Positions 35,901-44,383 of a stretch of 64,000 nt of DNA are shown here, piece by piece. The notes beneath the pieces were generated by a model that saw nothing but the letters and a program-made list of their open reading frames with translations, had not been told where the DNA came from and ran no database searches. The stretch comes from Aldehydirespirator sp965248735 (GTDB lineage: Bacteria; Actinomycetota; Acidimicrobiia; Acidimicrobiales; Aldehydirespiratoraceae). The stretch covers positions 1,178,001 through 1,242,000 of the forward strand of contig OZ252146.1 of NCBI GenBank assembly GCA_965248735.1. The letters are read 5' to 3'. The translations under genes were made by a program, and so were the position numbers. Numbering within the stretch: the first letter of the stretch is position 1; each line of letters starts with the position of its first letter.

Positions 35901-38451
35901 GAGCTATTACGTCAACTCCCAGGTGGGCGAGGACCTGGTGACCAACCCGGAGGCCCACTCGGTGCCCGAGGAGGTCCTGTTGCACCAGGACGGAACATAC
36001 AGCGTCCCCGCGTTCTCCAACCAGGCCCCTCGAGGGCAGCTGCTGATGACCGGCCGCCAACTCGGACGGCTTCGCCGGTATCTCACTGCAATCCATGAGC
36101 GGTTTGCTGATCAGTACGGCGTCGCGGACGGTGAAGAGTTCGCGATGGAGATCGAGTTCAAGATCAAGAGCGACAACGTCCTAGCGATCAAGCAGGCACG
36201 GCCCTGGATCTTCTCAGCGTCCCATCCAACGTCGCAAACGGAGGCGACCCGGGAGGGGGGGCTTACGGCGAGCTTTGAGGAGATACCGGCAACGCACGAC
36301 GGCACTCCATTCAGTTTCAAGATCCGGTTCAGCGAGTTCGTGACCGTCCGTCACGTTCGACGTGAAGAAGCAGTGACGGTTGCCGGTGGCAGGGTGACCA
36401 ATGTCTTCCGGCAGGACTTCGACCTATGGACCGTACTCGTCGCTCCGAGCTCCCCCATTGCGAACATTTCCCTCGCCCTGCCCGGCGGCCGTCCGTGCGC
36501 AGCCCGGAGCGCCATCTGCACGTACGGCGGGCAACGGCTCTCGAACGGACCCGAGCACACCGTGGAGAGTCTCCCTCCCGATGTTCCAGACCGACCCGCG
36601 GGGAGAGTTCGCTCGCCAGACACCGTGGCCCTGGAGTGGAACGAGGTGCCCCGCGCCAGGTCTTACGAGTTGCAGTTCTTGCACAATCACCGGTGGATAG
36701 ACCTGCCGGCAGACGGCACAGAGGTCGAGTTCGACGGAGCAGGAGCTGTCGTCACAGGTTTGCCGGCCGCTGACTTCCACTACTTCCGGGTACGCGCGGT
36801 GAACCCTTACCGGGCTTCGGAGTGGTCGGACCGACTGCTTGTGCTCATCAAGGTTGATTGGGAGAGTGAGTTCACGCCGGACCTGACGACCGACGTATCC
36901 CCGGTCCAGTCTGGCTTCTCGGCCCTGGGGGACCGCTGGGGGGTCCTTTCCCCCGACTCGATCGAGATCGACGGCACAACCCATGGAGTCCGTCACCTTG
37001 TCCATGCGAGCGGGGGTCTCTGGCTGGGTCTGTACACGGGACTGCCTTCGGACTTCACCCTTGTTGTCGACGGTTCCGCCTATCACGGCCGTGAGAGCAT
37101 GATCCCTCCGATCCTCGAAGGGGAGGGCTATTGGTGGCCTGCGGCATTGCCGGACTGGTCTGCGGACGAACCCGTGCCTGTGGGCCTGATCGTCTACCCG
37201 GATGTCCCGCTGGGAGACCGCCAGAAGGCGCCGGTGACCGGCTACTTCCGAATATTCCCCTCTAAGCATGACGGTCACGAGGACTTCTCATTCCGCATCA
37301 ACTTCAACGGGGGCGTCGCCACGACGGCCGACGCGCTGCGCGACCATGCTCTGTCCGTCTCCGGCGGCGTGGTCTCCAGCGTCGAGGCCGTTGGCAGCGA
37401 GGGCAGGATATGGCATGTCTCGGTCACTCCCGGGTCGCACGAGCCGGTGACCGTCGAGATCGAGGCGGACCTGGACTGTGCGCTCCCCGGCGCGGTCTGC
37501 AGCGCGGACGGCAGGCGCCTGTTCAACCGCATGGAGTTGCGGGTGGAACCCAGGGAGAAGAATCCCGCCACGGGAGCGCCCGCCATCAGCGGGACTGTCC
37601 AGGTCGGGGAGACCCTCGCGGCCGCCGTGTCCGGCATTTCCGACGCCGACGGTTTGACCCGCGCCACGTTCAGTTATCAGTGGGTGTCCTACGACGGGAG
37701 GGTCCACGCCGATATCGAGGGTGCGACGGACTCCACCTACACCCTGGTCCCGGCCGACGAGGGGAGATCGTTCAAAGTACGGGTGAGCTTTACCGACGAC
37801 GCCGGCAACATGCAGTCGCTCACCAGTGGGTTGTACGGCAACGGGCGGCCCTACGGGCTGGAGGCATCGGAATCCGAAGGCGCAGTGGTGCTGACCTGGA
37901 AGCTACCCGCGGGCTGGCCCGGCTGGTCGACCTTCCAGGTGCTGCGCAACCGTCCCGAGTTCGGCGAGACCGAGCCTCTCGTGCACGTCCAGTACTACCG
38001 GTGGCGGACGAACACCTACACCGACACGTTCGTGGAGCCCGGCGTGCTGTACGTGTACCGGGTGAAGGGGGTGGATTACTTCGGCGTCACCGGAGAGGCG
38101 TCCGGGCCGGTTGAGATCCGGACTGCGGAGCCGGCTGGCGACGAGCAGCCCGTGGTGCAGCCAGGCAACACTCCGGCCACGGGTTCCCCTTCCATCAGGG
38201 GCAGAGCGCAGGTTGGCTGGCCAATGAGGGTGAGCCTTGCCTCCCTTGACGATGCCGACGGTCTGAACGGCGCGACCTTCAGCTACCAGTGGCAGGCAGA
38301 CGGCAGGGACATCGCGGGCGCGACGGGCCCGAACTACAACCCCGACACCGACGACGTGGGCAAGGCCATCACGGTCCGGGTGAGTTTCATCGACGACGCC
38401 GGCAACGAGGAAACCCTGACCAGCGCGGCGACCGCAGCCGTCTGGCCTTAG
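32968..38451 (+). CDS. Giant secreted FN3/Ig-like protein with PEP-synthase-type domains
   Basis: About 1827 residues from ATG 32968, which starts a signal peptide (basic start, Leu/Val core, cleavage near GEAHAQ). Three FN3 domains follow (about 40-360). Next is a region with PADVDGDCIDD, a calcium-binding thrombospondin-3-like loop. A possible PEP-utilising swivel part follows (about 675-740, APLSHVNLRAVQARVPNAF), then a PPDK-N/PEP-synthase ATP-grasp domain (about 775-1080, RYRSSTNNEDLPGFNGAG, ending AIKQARPWIF). The C-terminus has further FN3 and two Ig-like repeats (PATGAPAISGTVQVGETL; PATGSPSIRGRAQVGW). Domain order is the reverse of PEP synthase. The substrate outside the cell is unknown; adhesion plus enzyme is inference. 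Confidence 0.75.
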   Translation: MRPNREDSSGKLSGLLLAKPLLLAVVGVLLTFGGEAHAQPSVPPDRPAGLTATSVTHNSVTLSWDDPGLSSITGYQVLRRSRDGANHGDGNGAAEFVVIEGDTGTAATSYTDTSVTPRTRYVYRVKAVNSAGTSGRSGYLNVETPEAPTPSAPAAPTGLAAGSLTHDSVTLTWDDPGDDSITGYQVLRRPRDGDEHGDGEGASGFAVIVDDTGSSDSTYTDTSVTPRTRYVYRVKAVNPVGVSGRSGYLNVATLDAPAPAVPAAPTGLAASSLAHDSVTLTWDDPGDDSITGYEVLRRSRDGDEYGDGLGASEFAVIVDDTGTPATTHTDTSVAAHTRYVYRVRARNPQGLSESSSDADAETSEDPAPQRPQPCTEDYVPPTPTEVAVRAVPIVVESTTADYFVLYAGHDANSATVEYPVQVVLGEDGTTTLSENVAALPVERYRVEKYAVANPADVDGDCIDDITELSSPGMMNPVNPGISLELSDGAVALPDRETFETLAHRSGDGVYNLKFVVLDTDTERPSVYFPNAHAHPHHWLFLNAFDLGLYDLTLLRGHLVYAPELVAPDGSRGVYYYSLSAGWLGFSHAERVYTLLAAGMPLLHDNLAIAVRGRHLLQSQAELPLFHASRMNLVFDQDIDGGTGFQALNPGEGYGLLRSMDPDERPHSRDVVIYETLPNELPRVAGIISTVPQAPLSHVNLRAVQARVPNAFIADALEDDNISSLIDRHVSYTVTDDGYAIRAATQAEVDEHYASLRPEEPRTPQRDLAVTSITPLSDVGFDDWDSFGVKAANLAVLGTLGFRDGTVPDGFAVPFYFYDEFMKHNDLYDDVREMLADPDFQSDYDTKVGKLKKLRKKIKKAETPQWIETALTGMHAEFPEGTSLRYRSSTNNEDLPGFNGAGLYDSKTQHPEETEEDGISKSLKQVYASLWNFMAFIERDFHRIDHLAAAMGVLVHPNYSDELVNGVAVSTDPAYGTEGSYYVNSQVGEDLVTNPEAHSVPEEVLLHQDGTYSVPAFSNQAPRGQLLMTGRQLGRLRRYLTAIHERFADQYGVADGEEFAMEIEFKIKSDNVLAIKQARPWIFSASHPTSQTEATREGGLTASFEEIPATHDGTPFSFKIRFSEFVTVRHVRREEAVTVAGGRVTNVFRQDFDLWTVLVAPSSPIANISLALPGGRPCAARSAICTYGGQRLSNGPEHTVESLPPDVPDRPAGRVRSPDTVALEWNEVPRARSYELQFLHNHRWIDLPADGTEVEFDGAGAVVTGLPAADFHYFRVRAVNPYRASEWSDRLLVLIKVDWESEFTPDLTTDVSPVQSGFSALGDRWGVLSPDSIEIDGTTHGVRHLVHASGGLWLGLYTGLPSDFTLVVDGSAYHGRESMIPPILEGEGYWWPAALPDWSADEPVPVGLIVYPDVPLGDRQKAPVTGYFRIFPSKHDGHEDFSFRINFNGGVATTADALRDHALSVSGGVVSSVEAVGSEGRIWHVSVTPGSHEPVTVEIEADLDCALPGAVCSADGRRLFNRMELRVEPREKNPATGAPAISGTVQVGETLAAAVSGISDADGLTRATFSYQWVSYDGRVHADIEGATDSTYTLVPADEGRSFKVRVSFTDDAGNMQSLTSGLYGNGRPYGLEASESEGAVVLTWKLPAGWPGWSTFQVLRNRPEFGETEPLVHVQYYRWRTNTYTDTFVEPGVLYVYRVKGVDYFGVTGEASGPVEIRTAEPAGDEQPVVQPGNTPATGSPSIRGRAQVGWPMRVSLASLDDADGLNGATFSYQWQADGRDIAGATGPNYNPDTDDVGKAITVRVSFIDDAGNEETLTSAATAAVWP

Positions 38452-38570
38452 AGGCCTTACACCCGCTGGACCGAACACGTCTTGGTGGCAATTGCCGCCG
38501 GCGCCCTTGTCGGGAGGGCGTCTAGCACCAACTCCGGGAGGTTGAAAGCCATTCTCTGTGGGGTGGTTGG

Positions 38571-38621
38571 TTGTTACACAGTTACGTTTGGCGAGGTCAT
38601 CGATGGTGTTCTAGCGCCGAT
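38571..38621 (+). repeat. 51-bp direct repeat, right copy
   Basis: Partner of the copy at 32566-32616, 45 of 51 bases identical and in the same direction. It lies 120 bp after the stop of the secreted protein gene and overlaps the 3' end of the decayed AbiEii-like frame. Confidence 0.8.
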
Positions 38622-39286
38622 CTTGGGCCGCCTGAAGCGACTCCTCTTGCGACGGCAGTGGCACCGCCGAGCCTGGCGAGGCAGTGACGTCGACCCCTAA
38701 CGACTGCAGAAAGGACTTGGCGTCGTGGTGGCTGGGGTCTTGACCGCTGGACGGGTCCTCGGTAGCTGACGAAGCACCAATGTCGCTCACGCCGGGAGTT
38801 CCGGCTGCGGTTGGTGCCACCAACGTCGAGTCTGAAGCCGTGCCCCCAAGCGGCTGCAGGAACGATTCGGCGTCGCGGTCGCTGTGGCCTTGGCCGTCCG
38901 CCGGATCCTCGGTGTTCCCTGCGCCGTCATGCGCGGTAGACGGAGCGCTTAGATGGACGCGGCTGTGCCTGCCGAGTTCCAGCCTGAACTCGCATTCCAT
39001 GTACGGCTCCGTGCTCGACATCAGATGCGGCAGGCGCCCCGGGGTGCCGGGGTTCCGCAACGTGAAGTCCAGGTCATAGGAGATGCGGCGGAAGGTCTCA
39101 GGATCGCACAGGAAACTTCCGGACTGCGGTTCCGCCCTTGAACACGAGCCCAGTCTTGGTCCAAACATCGTGGTGAGACAGGAACGCCAGGTAGACGTCG
39201 AACGCGGCGTCTCGGCCCATGTCGGCTTGGGCGAGGCGGTCGAGTCCCGGGTACAGGGCGTCGATTATGTCGGTTGTGAGAGCCAT
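38611..39286 (-). pseudogene. AbiEii-like nucleotidyltransferase, frameshifted and truncated
   Basis: The 5' part reads MALTTDIIDALYPGLDRLAQ and TGLVFKGGTAVRKF, then the frame breaks near 39110 and continues as RRISYDLDFTLRNPG, the D-x-D region. Beyond about 38990 similarity to the roughly 300-residue toxin ends. The rest contains two copies of a TEDPxxGQ(x)nDAxSFLQxLG block, an internal duplication of unknown origin. The start is 7 nt after the AbiEi stop, the normal abiE gene order. Confidence 0.75.
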
Positions 39287-39293
39287 TGCCGGG

Positions 39294-40036
39294 TTACGGC
39301 ACCGCCGCTGCGGCGGGTTCTGCCGCGTCCCATTGGGTGAAGTGCTCTGCCGGGTCATGCCACTGGCGCACGAAGGTGTAGTCGACGACATCGAACTCCG
39401 GGTGAGCCTTGCCTCCCCAGCGCTGTGTGCGCACACCAAACTTGTACGGTCCCCGCCCCGATTCGGGTGCTGCCCGTGCGATCGCCTCGGCTGCAGAGCC
39501 GCAGCCACCGCGCCAAAGCACGAACGCGGCCTTCATCCACACCGACCGGGCCCGGCCGGCCAACTCGGCGCGCAGCGCGCCGAGGTCTGCCGCCTCACAC
39601 AGCGAAGGCAGCCACTCGCCCACATCGTCGAATCCGATCTTCGCGGGCCACGCCGCCATGTAGGACACGAGGATCGCCGGGGACCACACCGGCAGATCCT
39701 CCACGACATCGAGGGGAGTGCGAGGGTCCCATCGGTGCAGCCAATAGTCCTGCAAGCAGCGGGGCACGAGTTCGTCGGGAGGCATCCCGATAGCTGGGAC
39801 GGTTGGCCGTTTGAGCCACCCGGCTACCTCCATCACCGACCGCCCCGCGATCGCGGCGGGGGTGTCGGGGTGTGTTCTCAGCCGGGCCAGCAACTCCTCG
39901 AAGCCGACGGTCTTGCCGCAGAACCAGCGGGCAGGCATCCACGCGCCGCGGACGCTGAGAGGTCTAAGCCAGCCGCGCTCGCGCAGCGTCTTTGCGATCC
40001 GGTCCGCAGAGATGCCGATGGTGGTGTCGGAGGGGG
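39294..40036 (-). pseudogene. AbiEi-type antitoxin, N-terminus removed by IS481
   Basis: About 247 codons remain. RIAKTLRERGWLRPLSVRGAW is the typical winged-helix/linker segment of AbiEi, and the rest is the C-terminal autoregulatory domain. The frame runs into the IS481 left end; about 25-30 N-terminal residues and the start codon are lost. AbiEi represses its operon and neutralises AbiEii; both genes are broken here, so the system is dead. Confidence 0.75.
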
Positions 40037-41313
40037 TGTGGTGGTTCAGGACATAGGAACCTGATGGTGCAAGACATAGGAACCTTCGTGGTGGTCCCAG
40101 GGTGGGGCCATGACGAAGGCCCGGTTGGTGATCACTGCTGTTGTTGTGGAGGGGTGAACCCACGCGGACGCGGCCGCTCAGTACGGTGTGTCGCGGTCGT
40201 GGGTGACCCGGCTCGTGGGGCGCTGGCGCGTCGAGGGCGACGCCGCGTTCGAGCCCCGGTCGCGGCGGCCCAGGACCTCCCCCGGGCGCACTGACGCGGC
40301 CGTGGTGGCGCTGATCTGCGGGCTGCGCCGCCGGCTCGCCGCGTCGGGCCTCGACGCCGGGCCCGCCACGATCCGCTGGCACCTGCTCGAGCATCACGGC
40401 ACCGAGGTGTCGGTGTCGACGATCCGCCGTCGCCTCGTCGACGCGGGCCTGGTGACGCCTGAGCCCAAGAAGCGGCCCAGGTCGTCCTATGTGCGCTTCG
40501 CGGCCGCGCTGCCCAACGAGATGTGGCAGACCGACATGTGCCACTGGCGCCTCGGCGACGGCTCCGACGCAGAGATCTTGACCTTCCTCGACGACTGCTC
40601 GCGCTACGCGCTCTCCGTCACCGCCCACCACCGCGTCGGCACCCCCGCAGTGGTCGCAGAGTTCACCGAATGCGCTGAGACACACGGCATCCCGGCCTCG
40701 GTGCTGTCTGACAACGCCATGTACTACACCACCCGATTCGCGGGCGGCCGCGGCGGCCGCAACCGCTTCGAGGCGCTGCTCGGCGAGCTCGGCACCACCC
40801 AGAAGCACTCCCGGCCCAACCACCCCCGCACATGCGGCAAAGTCGAGCGCTTCCAACAGACCCTCAAGAAATGGCTTACCGCCCAGCCCCCGCCCGCCAG
40901 CCTCGAGCGCCTCCAAGAACAACTCGACAGCTTCGCTGACACCTACAACAACCGCCGGCCCCACCGCAGCCTCGACCGCGCCGTGCCCGCCACCGTCTAC
41001 ACCCGGCTCCCCAAAGCCCGACCCAACCCCGACGGCCACCCCAGCCCCTGGCGCATCCGCCACGACCGCGTAGACGCCAGCGGCAAGACCACCGTGCGCC
41101 ACAACGGACGCCTCCACCACATCGGCATAGGCCGCCGACACGCCCACACCGCGATCCTCATGATCATCAACGACCTCGACATCCGCATCATCAACCCCAC
41201 CACCGGCGAACTACTGCGCCAGCTCACCCTCGACCCCACACGCAACTACCAACCCCAAACCAAGACCTGACCCCGCGTGGGTTCACGATGTTCCTATGTC
41301 TCGCGACATCACA
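40037..41313 (+). mobile_element. IS481-family insertion sequence
   Basis: A DDE transposase gene lies between inverted ends sharing TGTG-x-TG and GACATAGGAAC (left 40037-40061, right 41289-41313 in reverse). The left end has a second copy of the motif at about 40062-40084. No clear target-site duplication was found. It interrupts the AbiEi gene and ends 3 bp before tRNA-Pro. Confidence 0.8.
40110..41270 (+). pseudogene. IS481 transposase with premature TGA
   Basis: The natural start reads MTKARLVITAVVVEG, then TGA (40155-40157), then THADAAAQYGVSRSWVTRLV, all in one frame, so one nonsense codon splits the N-terminal HTH. From GTG 40188 the rest is open: an HTH, then the rve DDE core with QTDMCHW, FLDDCSRYALSV, LSDNAMYYT and a C-terminal Glu after RTCGKVERFQQ. 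A shortened protein of 360 residues could be made but lacks part of the DNA-binding head. Confidence 0.75.
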
Positions 41314-41316
41314 CCG

Positions 41317-41390
41317 TCGGGCAGGCGGGATTTGAACCCACGACCTCCTCGTCCCGAACGAGGCGCGCTACCAAGCTGCGCCACTGCCCG
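41317..41390 (-). tRNA. tRNA-Pro (CGG anticodon)
   Basis: A 74-nt cloverleaf: a 7-bp acceptor stem (CGGGCAG with CTGCCCG), D-arm with AGCTTGGTAGCGC, anticodon stem CCTCG/CGAGG with loop TTCGGGA giving anticodon CGG, and a T-arm with GGTTCAAATCC. The discriminator base is A and no CCA is encoded. Confidence 0.95.
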
Positions 41391-41436
41391 CGTGCAGCGC
41401 AGAAGATGCTAGCCGAGGCCGATACCGGCCACGCCC

Positions 41437-41817
41437 TCAGGCAGGGGCGGCTGCGCCGGCCAGGGTGGCGTCGACCAAGCGAGCCAGACGCATCGGGTTG
41501 ATGGGCTTGACCAGCCAGGCGTCCGCGGTGCTGCGGCGGGCTAGGAACTCGTCGGCGTCGCGGTCCAGCATCATGATCACCGGCCGCCGCTCCAGCCGGC
41601 CCATGTCCTCCTCCTGGCGGACGGCCAGGCAGGCGGCCATCCCGCCCATGTTGCCGACCTGCATGTCGAGCAGCACCAGAGCGGGGTCGACCAACTCGAT
41701 CGCTTCGAGGGTGTCCGCGCCCCGTCGCACCCGGTGCAGGGTGTGATCGCCGCCCAGGGCCGCCTCGCACTGCTCCGCGACCCAGTCGGCGTCGGTCACC
41801 AGCAGCACGTCGGGCAC
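41437..41817 (-). CDS. Response-regulator receiver-domain protein
   Basis: About 126 residues, a single receiver domain. VLLVTDAD provides the acidic pocket, LVLLDMQVGNMGG the phospho-acceptor Asp (about 52), and AWLVKPINPMRL the Lys-Pro of the switch. The GTG start is used because the domain begins there and nothing upstream is conserved. No output domain or kinase lies nearby. It is divergent from the STAS gene 64 bp away, so the two may act in one signalling route. Confidence 0.8.
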   Translation of the reverse strand: MPDVLLVTDADWVAEQCEAALGGDHTLHRVRRGADTLEAIELVDPALVLLDMQVGNMGGMAACLAVRQEEDMGRLERRPVIMMLDRDADEFLARRSTADAWLVKPINPMRLARLVDATLAGAAAPA

Positions 41818-41881
41818 GGTGGGGATCGTACTGCTTCGCCGGCGGCCCCGATCCCAGCAGCGGCCCGTTATCCTGCAATTC

Positions 41882-42235
41882 GTGCTGGACATCCAGTCGT
41901 TCCGCAACGACGCCGGGTCGTACCACGTGCTCCGGCCCTCCGGCGAGCTCGACGCTTACACGGTGGCCCAGTTCCGAGAGGCGCTGGCCGACCATGCCAC
42001 CGCGGGGCGCCTCGTGGTGGATCTCTGCGGGGTGCCCTTCATGGACTCGGCCGGTCTCGGCGCGCTCATCGGCGGGATCCGCCGCATCCGCGAGAACGAG
42101 GGCCGGGTCGTCGTGTTCTGCAACGGCCCCACGCTGATCCGGCTGCTGCACACCACCGGCTTCGACCGCATCGTGCCCGTCGAAGAGACCCTCGAGGCCG
42201 CCGTCAGCGCCCTCGACCGCGATCCCAACGCCTGA
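41882..42235 (+). CDS. STAS-domain anti-sigma factor antagonist
   Basis: 117 residues. GELDAYTVAQFREAL and LVVDLCGVPFMDSAGLGALI are the STAS core, the Ser in MDSAGL being the site phosphorylated by an anti-sigma kinase in SpoIIAA/RsbV-type proteins. When unphosphorylated it would bind the anti-sigma factor and free a sigma factor. TTATCC lies about 8 nt before the GTG, so a leaderless transcript is possible. Confidence 0.88.
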   Translation: MLDIQSFRNDAGSYHVLRPSGELDAYTVAQFREALADHATAGRLVVDLCGVPFMDSAGLGALIGGIRRIRENEGRVVVFCNGPTLIRLLHTTGFDRIVPVEETLEAAVSALDRDPNA

Positions 42236-42298
42236 CGACGAGCACCGCAAGGGGCACGAGGGGTTGTCCCGGACCGCCGACCAGGGGCGCCCTCGACG

Positions 42299-43930
42299 AT
42301 GCCAGGAACCGGACGCGTGAACCCCCCTTCGACGCCCCTGCGCCTGGCCCGGCCCATGAGGCTCGCCACCGGCTTGGGTGCTCTCGCGATCGGGGCGGTG
42401 CTGGCGCTGGGCTCGCCGGGGTCGGCTGCGGCCTCGGCCTCCGGCACCCCCGAAGCGGTTGCGGCCGCTGGCTCCGCCGGCGCTTCGGACGGCGCTGCCG
42501 CTTCCGGCGCCTCTGAGGGCGTTGCGGCTGGCTCCGGCGCTTCGGACGGCGTTGCCGCTTCCGGCGCCTCTGAGGGCGTTGCGGCTGGCTCCGGCGCTTC
42601 GGAGGGCGCTGCCGCTTCCGGCGCCTCTGAGGGCGTTGCGGCCGCAGACTCCGACATCTTCGACGTGGTGGAGGTGTCGGGCTTCCTCGACGGGATCATG
42701 GCCGAGTTCATCGAGCGGTCCATAGACAGGGCTTCCGCCGAAGGCTCGCTCGGCCTTGTGCTGCAGGTGAACAGCCCGCTGGCGACCATCGACGACGAGC
42801 GCCTGGCCGAACTGGCTGCCCGCATCCGGTCCTCGGACGTGCCGGTGTCGATGTGGATCGGGCCGTCGGGAGCGGTGGCCAAGGGGGCGGCCGGCCAGCT
42901 CGCCGGAGTGGTGAGCGACCTGGCCCTGGCCCCCGGCTCGGAGCTGGGCGACCTCGGCCCGCTGATCGTGCCGGCCGAGCATCTGGCCGAGCCCTTCGCC
43001 GACGCCTATCCCGCCATGCGTGACCGGGCGGTCTCGTCCGCGGAGGCCATCGAGCTGGGCCTGGCCCGGGAGGCCCCGACCCTGCCGTTCTTCGTGATCG
43101 ACCTACCCGGCTTCGAGACCGAGATCGACGCCTCCGGCGACGAGCCGGTGCGGGTCCCCGTCAGCCGGGTGCGCTTCGCCAAGCTGTCCCTTCTTGACCA
43201 GTTCATGCACACCGCGGCCAGCCCCGCGCTGGCCTACCTGCTGTTTCTGGCTGGCGCCGGGCTGCTCGTCTTCGAGCTCTACACCGCGGGGGTGGGCATC
43301 GCCGGGGGCTTGGGCGCGCTGTCCTTCCTGCTCGGCTGCTACGGGCTGGCCGCGCTCCCGGCTCGGGGCTGGGCCGTCGGGCTGCTGGTGGTGGCCATGT
43401 TCGGCTATGCCGTCGACATCCAGACCGGCGTGCCCAGGGTCTGGACCGCGATCGCCACCGTGTGCCTGGTGGCCGGGTCGCTGACCCTGTTCAGTGGGAC
43501 GTCGTTGTCTTGGGTCACGCTGGTGGCGGGGATCGTCGGGGTCACCGCGGGAATGGTGACCGGCATGCCCGCGATGGTTCGCACCCGCTTCGGCACCCCG
43601 AGGATCGGACGGGACTGGATGATCGGCGCCCTCGGCGTCGCCCAGGACGCGGTGGACCCCGACGGGGTGGTCGTCATCGACGGCGCTCCGTGGCGGGCCC
43701 GCACCCAACGGGCCACCCCCATCGGGGTGGGCGACCCGATCCGGGTGATGTCGCTCGAGGGTCTGATCCTCACGGTCGAGCCCGCCGACGACACAGACGA
43801 CACAGACGGCACCGGCAGCACCGGCGGCGCAGACGACACAGACGGCACCGGCAGCACCGGCGGCGCAGATGGCACCCACGGCGCTGACGGCGCGGCTGGC
43901 GGCTCCGGCGACGGCATGACAGCCGGCTAG
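42299..43930 (+). CDS. NfeD-like membrane protein with ClpP-type domain
   Basis: 543 residues, or about 524 if translation begins at ATG 42356 where the signal peptide starts. It has a Ser/Gly/Ala repeat linker (about 55-118), a ClpP/crotonase-type domain (about 120-280, VSGFLDGIMAEFIERSIDRA and VNSPLATIDD), four to six membrane helices (about 305-440), a C-terminal OB-like NfeD domain, and an acidic TDGTGSTGG-repeat tail. In active NfeD1b proteases a Ser follows PSGARAA; here the segment reads PSGAVAKGAAGQ, so the nucleophile appears lost and a membrane-scaffold role is more likely. Confidence 0.8.
   Translation: MPGTGRVNPPSTPLRLARPMRLATGLGALAIGAVLALGSPGSAAASASGTPEAVAAAGSAGASDGAAASGASEGVAAGSGASDGVAASGASEGVAAGSGASEGAAASGASEGVAAADSDIFDVVEVSGFLDGIMAEFIERSIDRASAEGSLGLVLQVNSPLATIDDERLAELAARIRSSDVPVSMWIGPSGAVAKGAAGQLAGVVSDLALAPGSELGDLGPLIVPAEHLAEPFADAYPAMRDRAVSSAEAIELGLAREAPTLPFFVIDLPGFETEIDASGDEPVRVPVSRVRFAKLSLLDQFMHTAASPALAYLLFLAGAGLLVFELYTAGVGIAGGLGALSFLLGCYGLAALPARGWAVGLLVVAMFGYAVDIQTGVPRVWTAIATVCLVAGSLTLFSGTSLSWVTLVAGIVGVTAGMVTGMPAMVRTRFGTPRIGRDWMIGALGVAQDAVDPDGVVVIDGAPWRARTQRATPIGVGDPIRVMSLEGLILTVEPADDTDDTDGTGSTGGADDTDGTGSTGGADGTHGADGAAGGSGDGMTAG
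42476..42650 (+). repeat. 57-bp in-frame tandem repeat in the NfeD-like gene
   Basis: Three copies of a 57-bp unit encode GASDGAAASGASEGVAAGS with small changes. The period is a multiple of three so copy number can vary without breaking the gene. A second in-frame pair (36 bp, DDTDGTGSTGGA) lies at about 43796-43867 in the C-terminal tail. Confidence 0.9.
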
Positions 43931-44113
43931 GCGGACCCGGTCTGAGATCCGCCGGTGCGGGGACGGCGATGTCACAGGCCCGCCGCATACTGGGGTCCGA
44001 GAATGCGGGCGTGATCGTCTGGTCCGGCCGGGCGCGGCGCAAGAAAAGCGCTCGAACGGCTTGGCTTTCAGGCCCCTCGTGTGGTAATCGTCGCGATAAG
44101 GGAGGATGTCGGT

Positions 44114-44383
44114 ATGGGGCTTCGATCTGCCGAGAGAGTCGAATGGCAGCTGCGGGCTGCCTGCAGAGGACCCCAGGCCGCTGTCTTCTTCCCGCCGCCC
44201 TACGTCGAGAAGCGCGACGAGAAACGTCGGCGCGAGCTTCGGGCCAAGGACATTTGCGCCACCTGCTCGGTGCAGCCCGACTGCCTCAAGTACGCGCTGG
44301 ACATCGGCGAGCAGCACGGCATCTGGGGCGGGCTGAACGAAGTGGAGAGACGCGACCTCCTGCTGCGCACGGCCCGAGCCTGA
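44114..44383 (+). CDS. WhiB-family iron-sulfur transcription factor
   Basis: 89 residues with the four cluster Cys at 17, 48, 51 and 57 (AACRGP; ICATCSVQPDC) and the GIWGG turn followed by a basic C-terminus. WhiB proteins bind a 4Fe-4S cluster sensitive to O2 or NO and act with sigma factor region 4; they occur only in Actinomycetota and their phages. The ATG at 44114 has GGGAGG 8 nt upstream. Its 3' end is duplicated in the following 68 bp. Confidence 0.93.
   Translation: MGLRSAERVEWQLRAACRGPQAAVFFPPPYVEKRDEKRRRELRAKDICATCSVQPDCLKYALDIGEQHGIWGGLNEVERRDLLLRTARA

Noticed and set aside
40155..40157. In-frame TGA of the IS481 transposase as a selenocysteine codon
   Set aside because: It falls in an HTH region with no redox role, has no U-x-x-C context and is best explained by a point mutation such as CGA to TGA.
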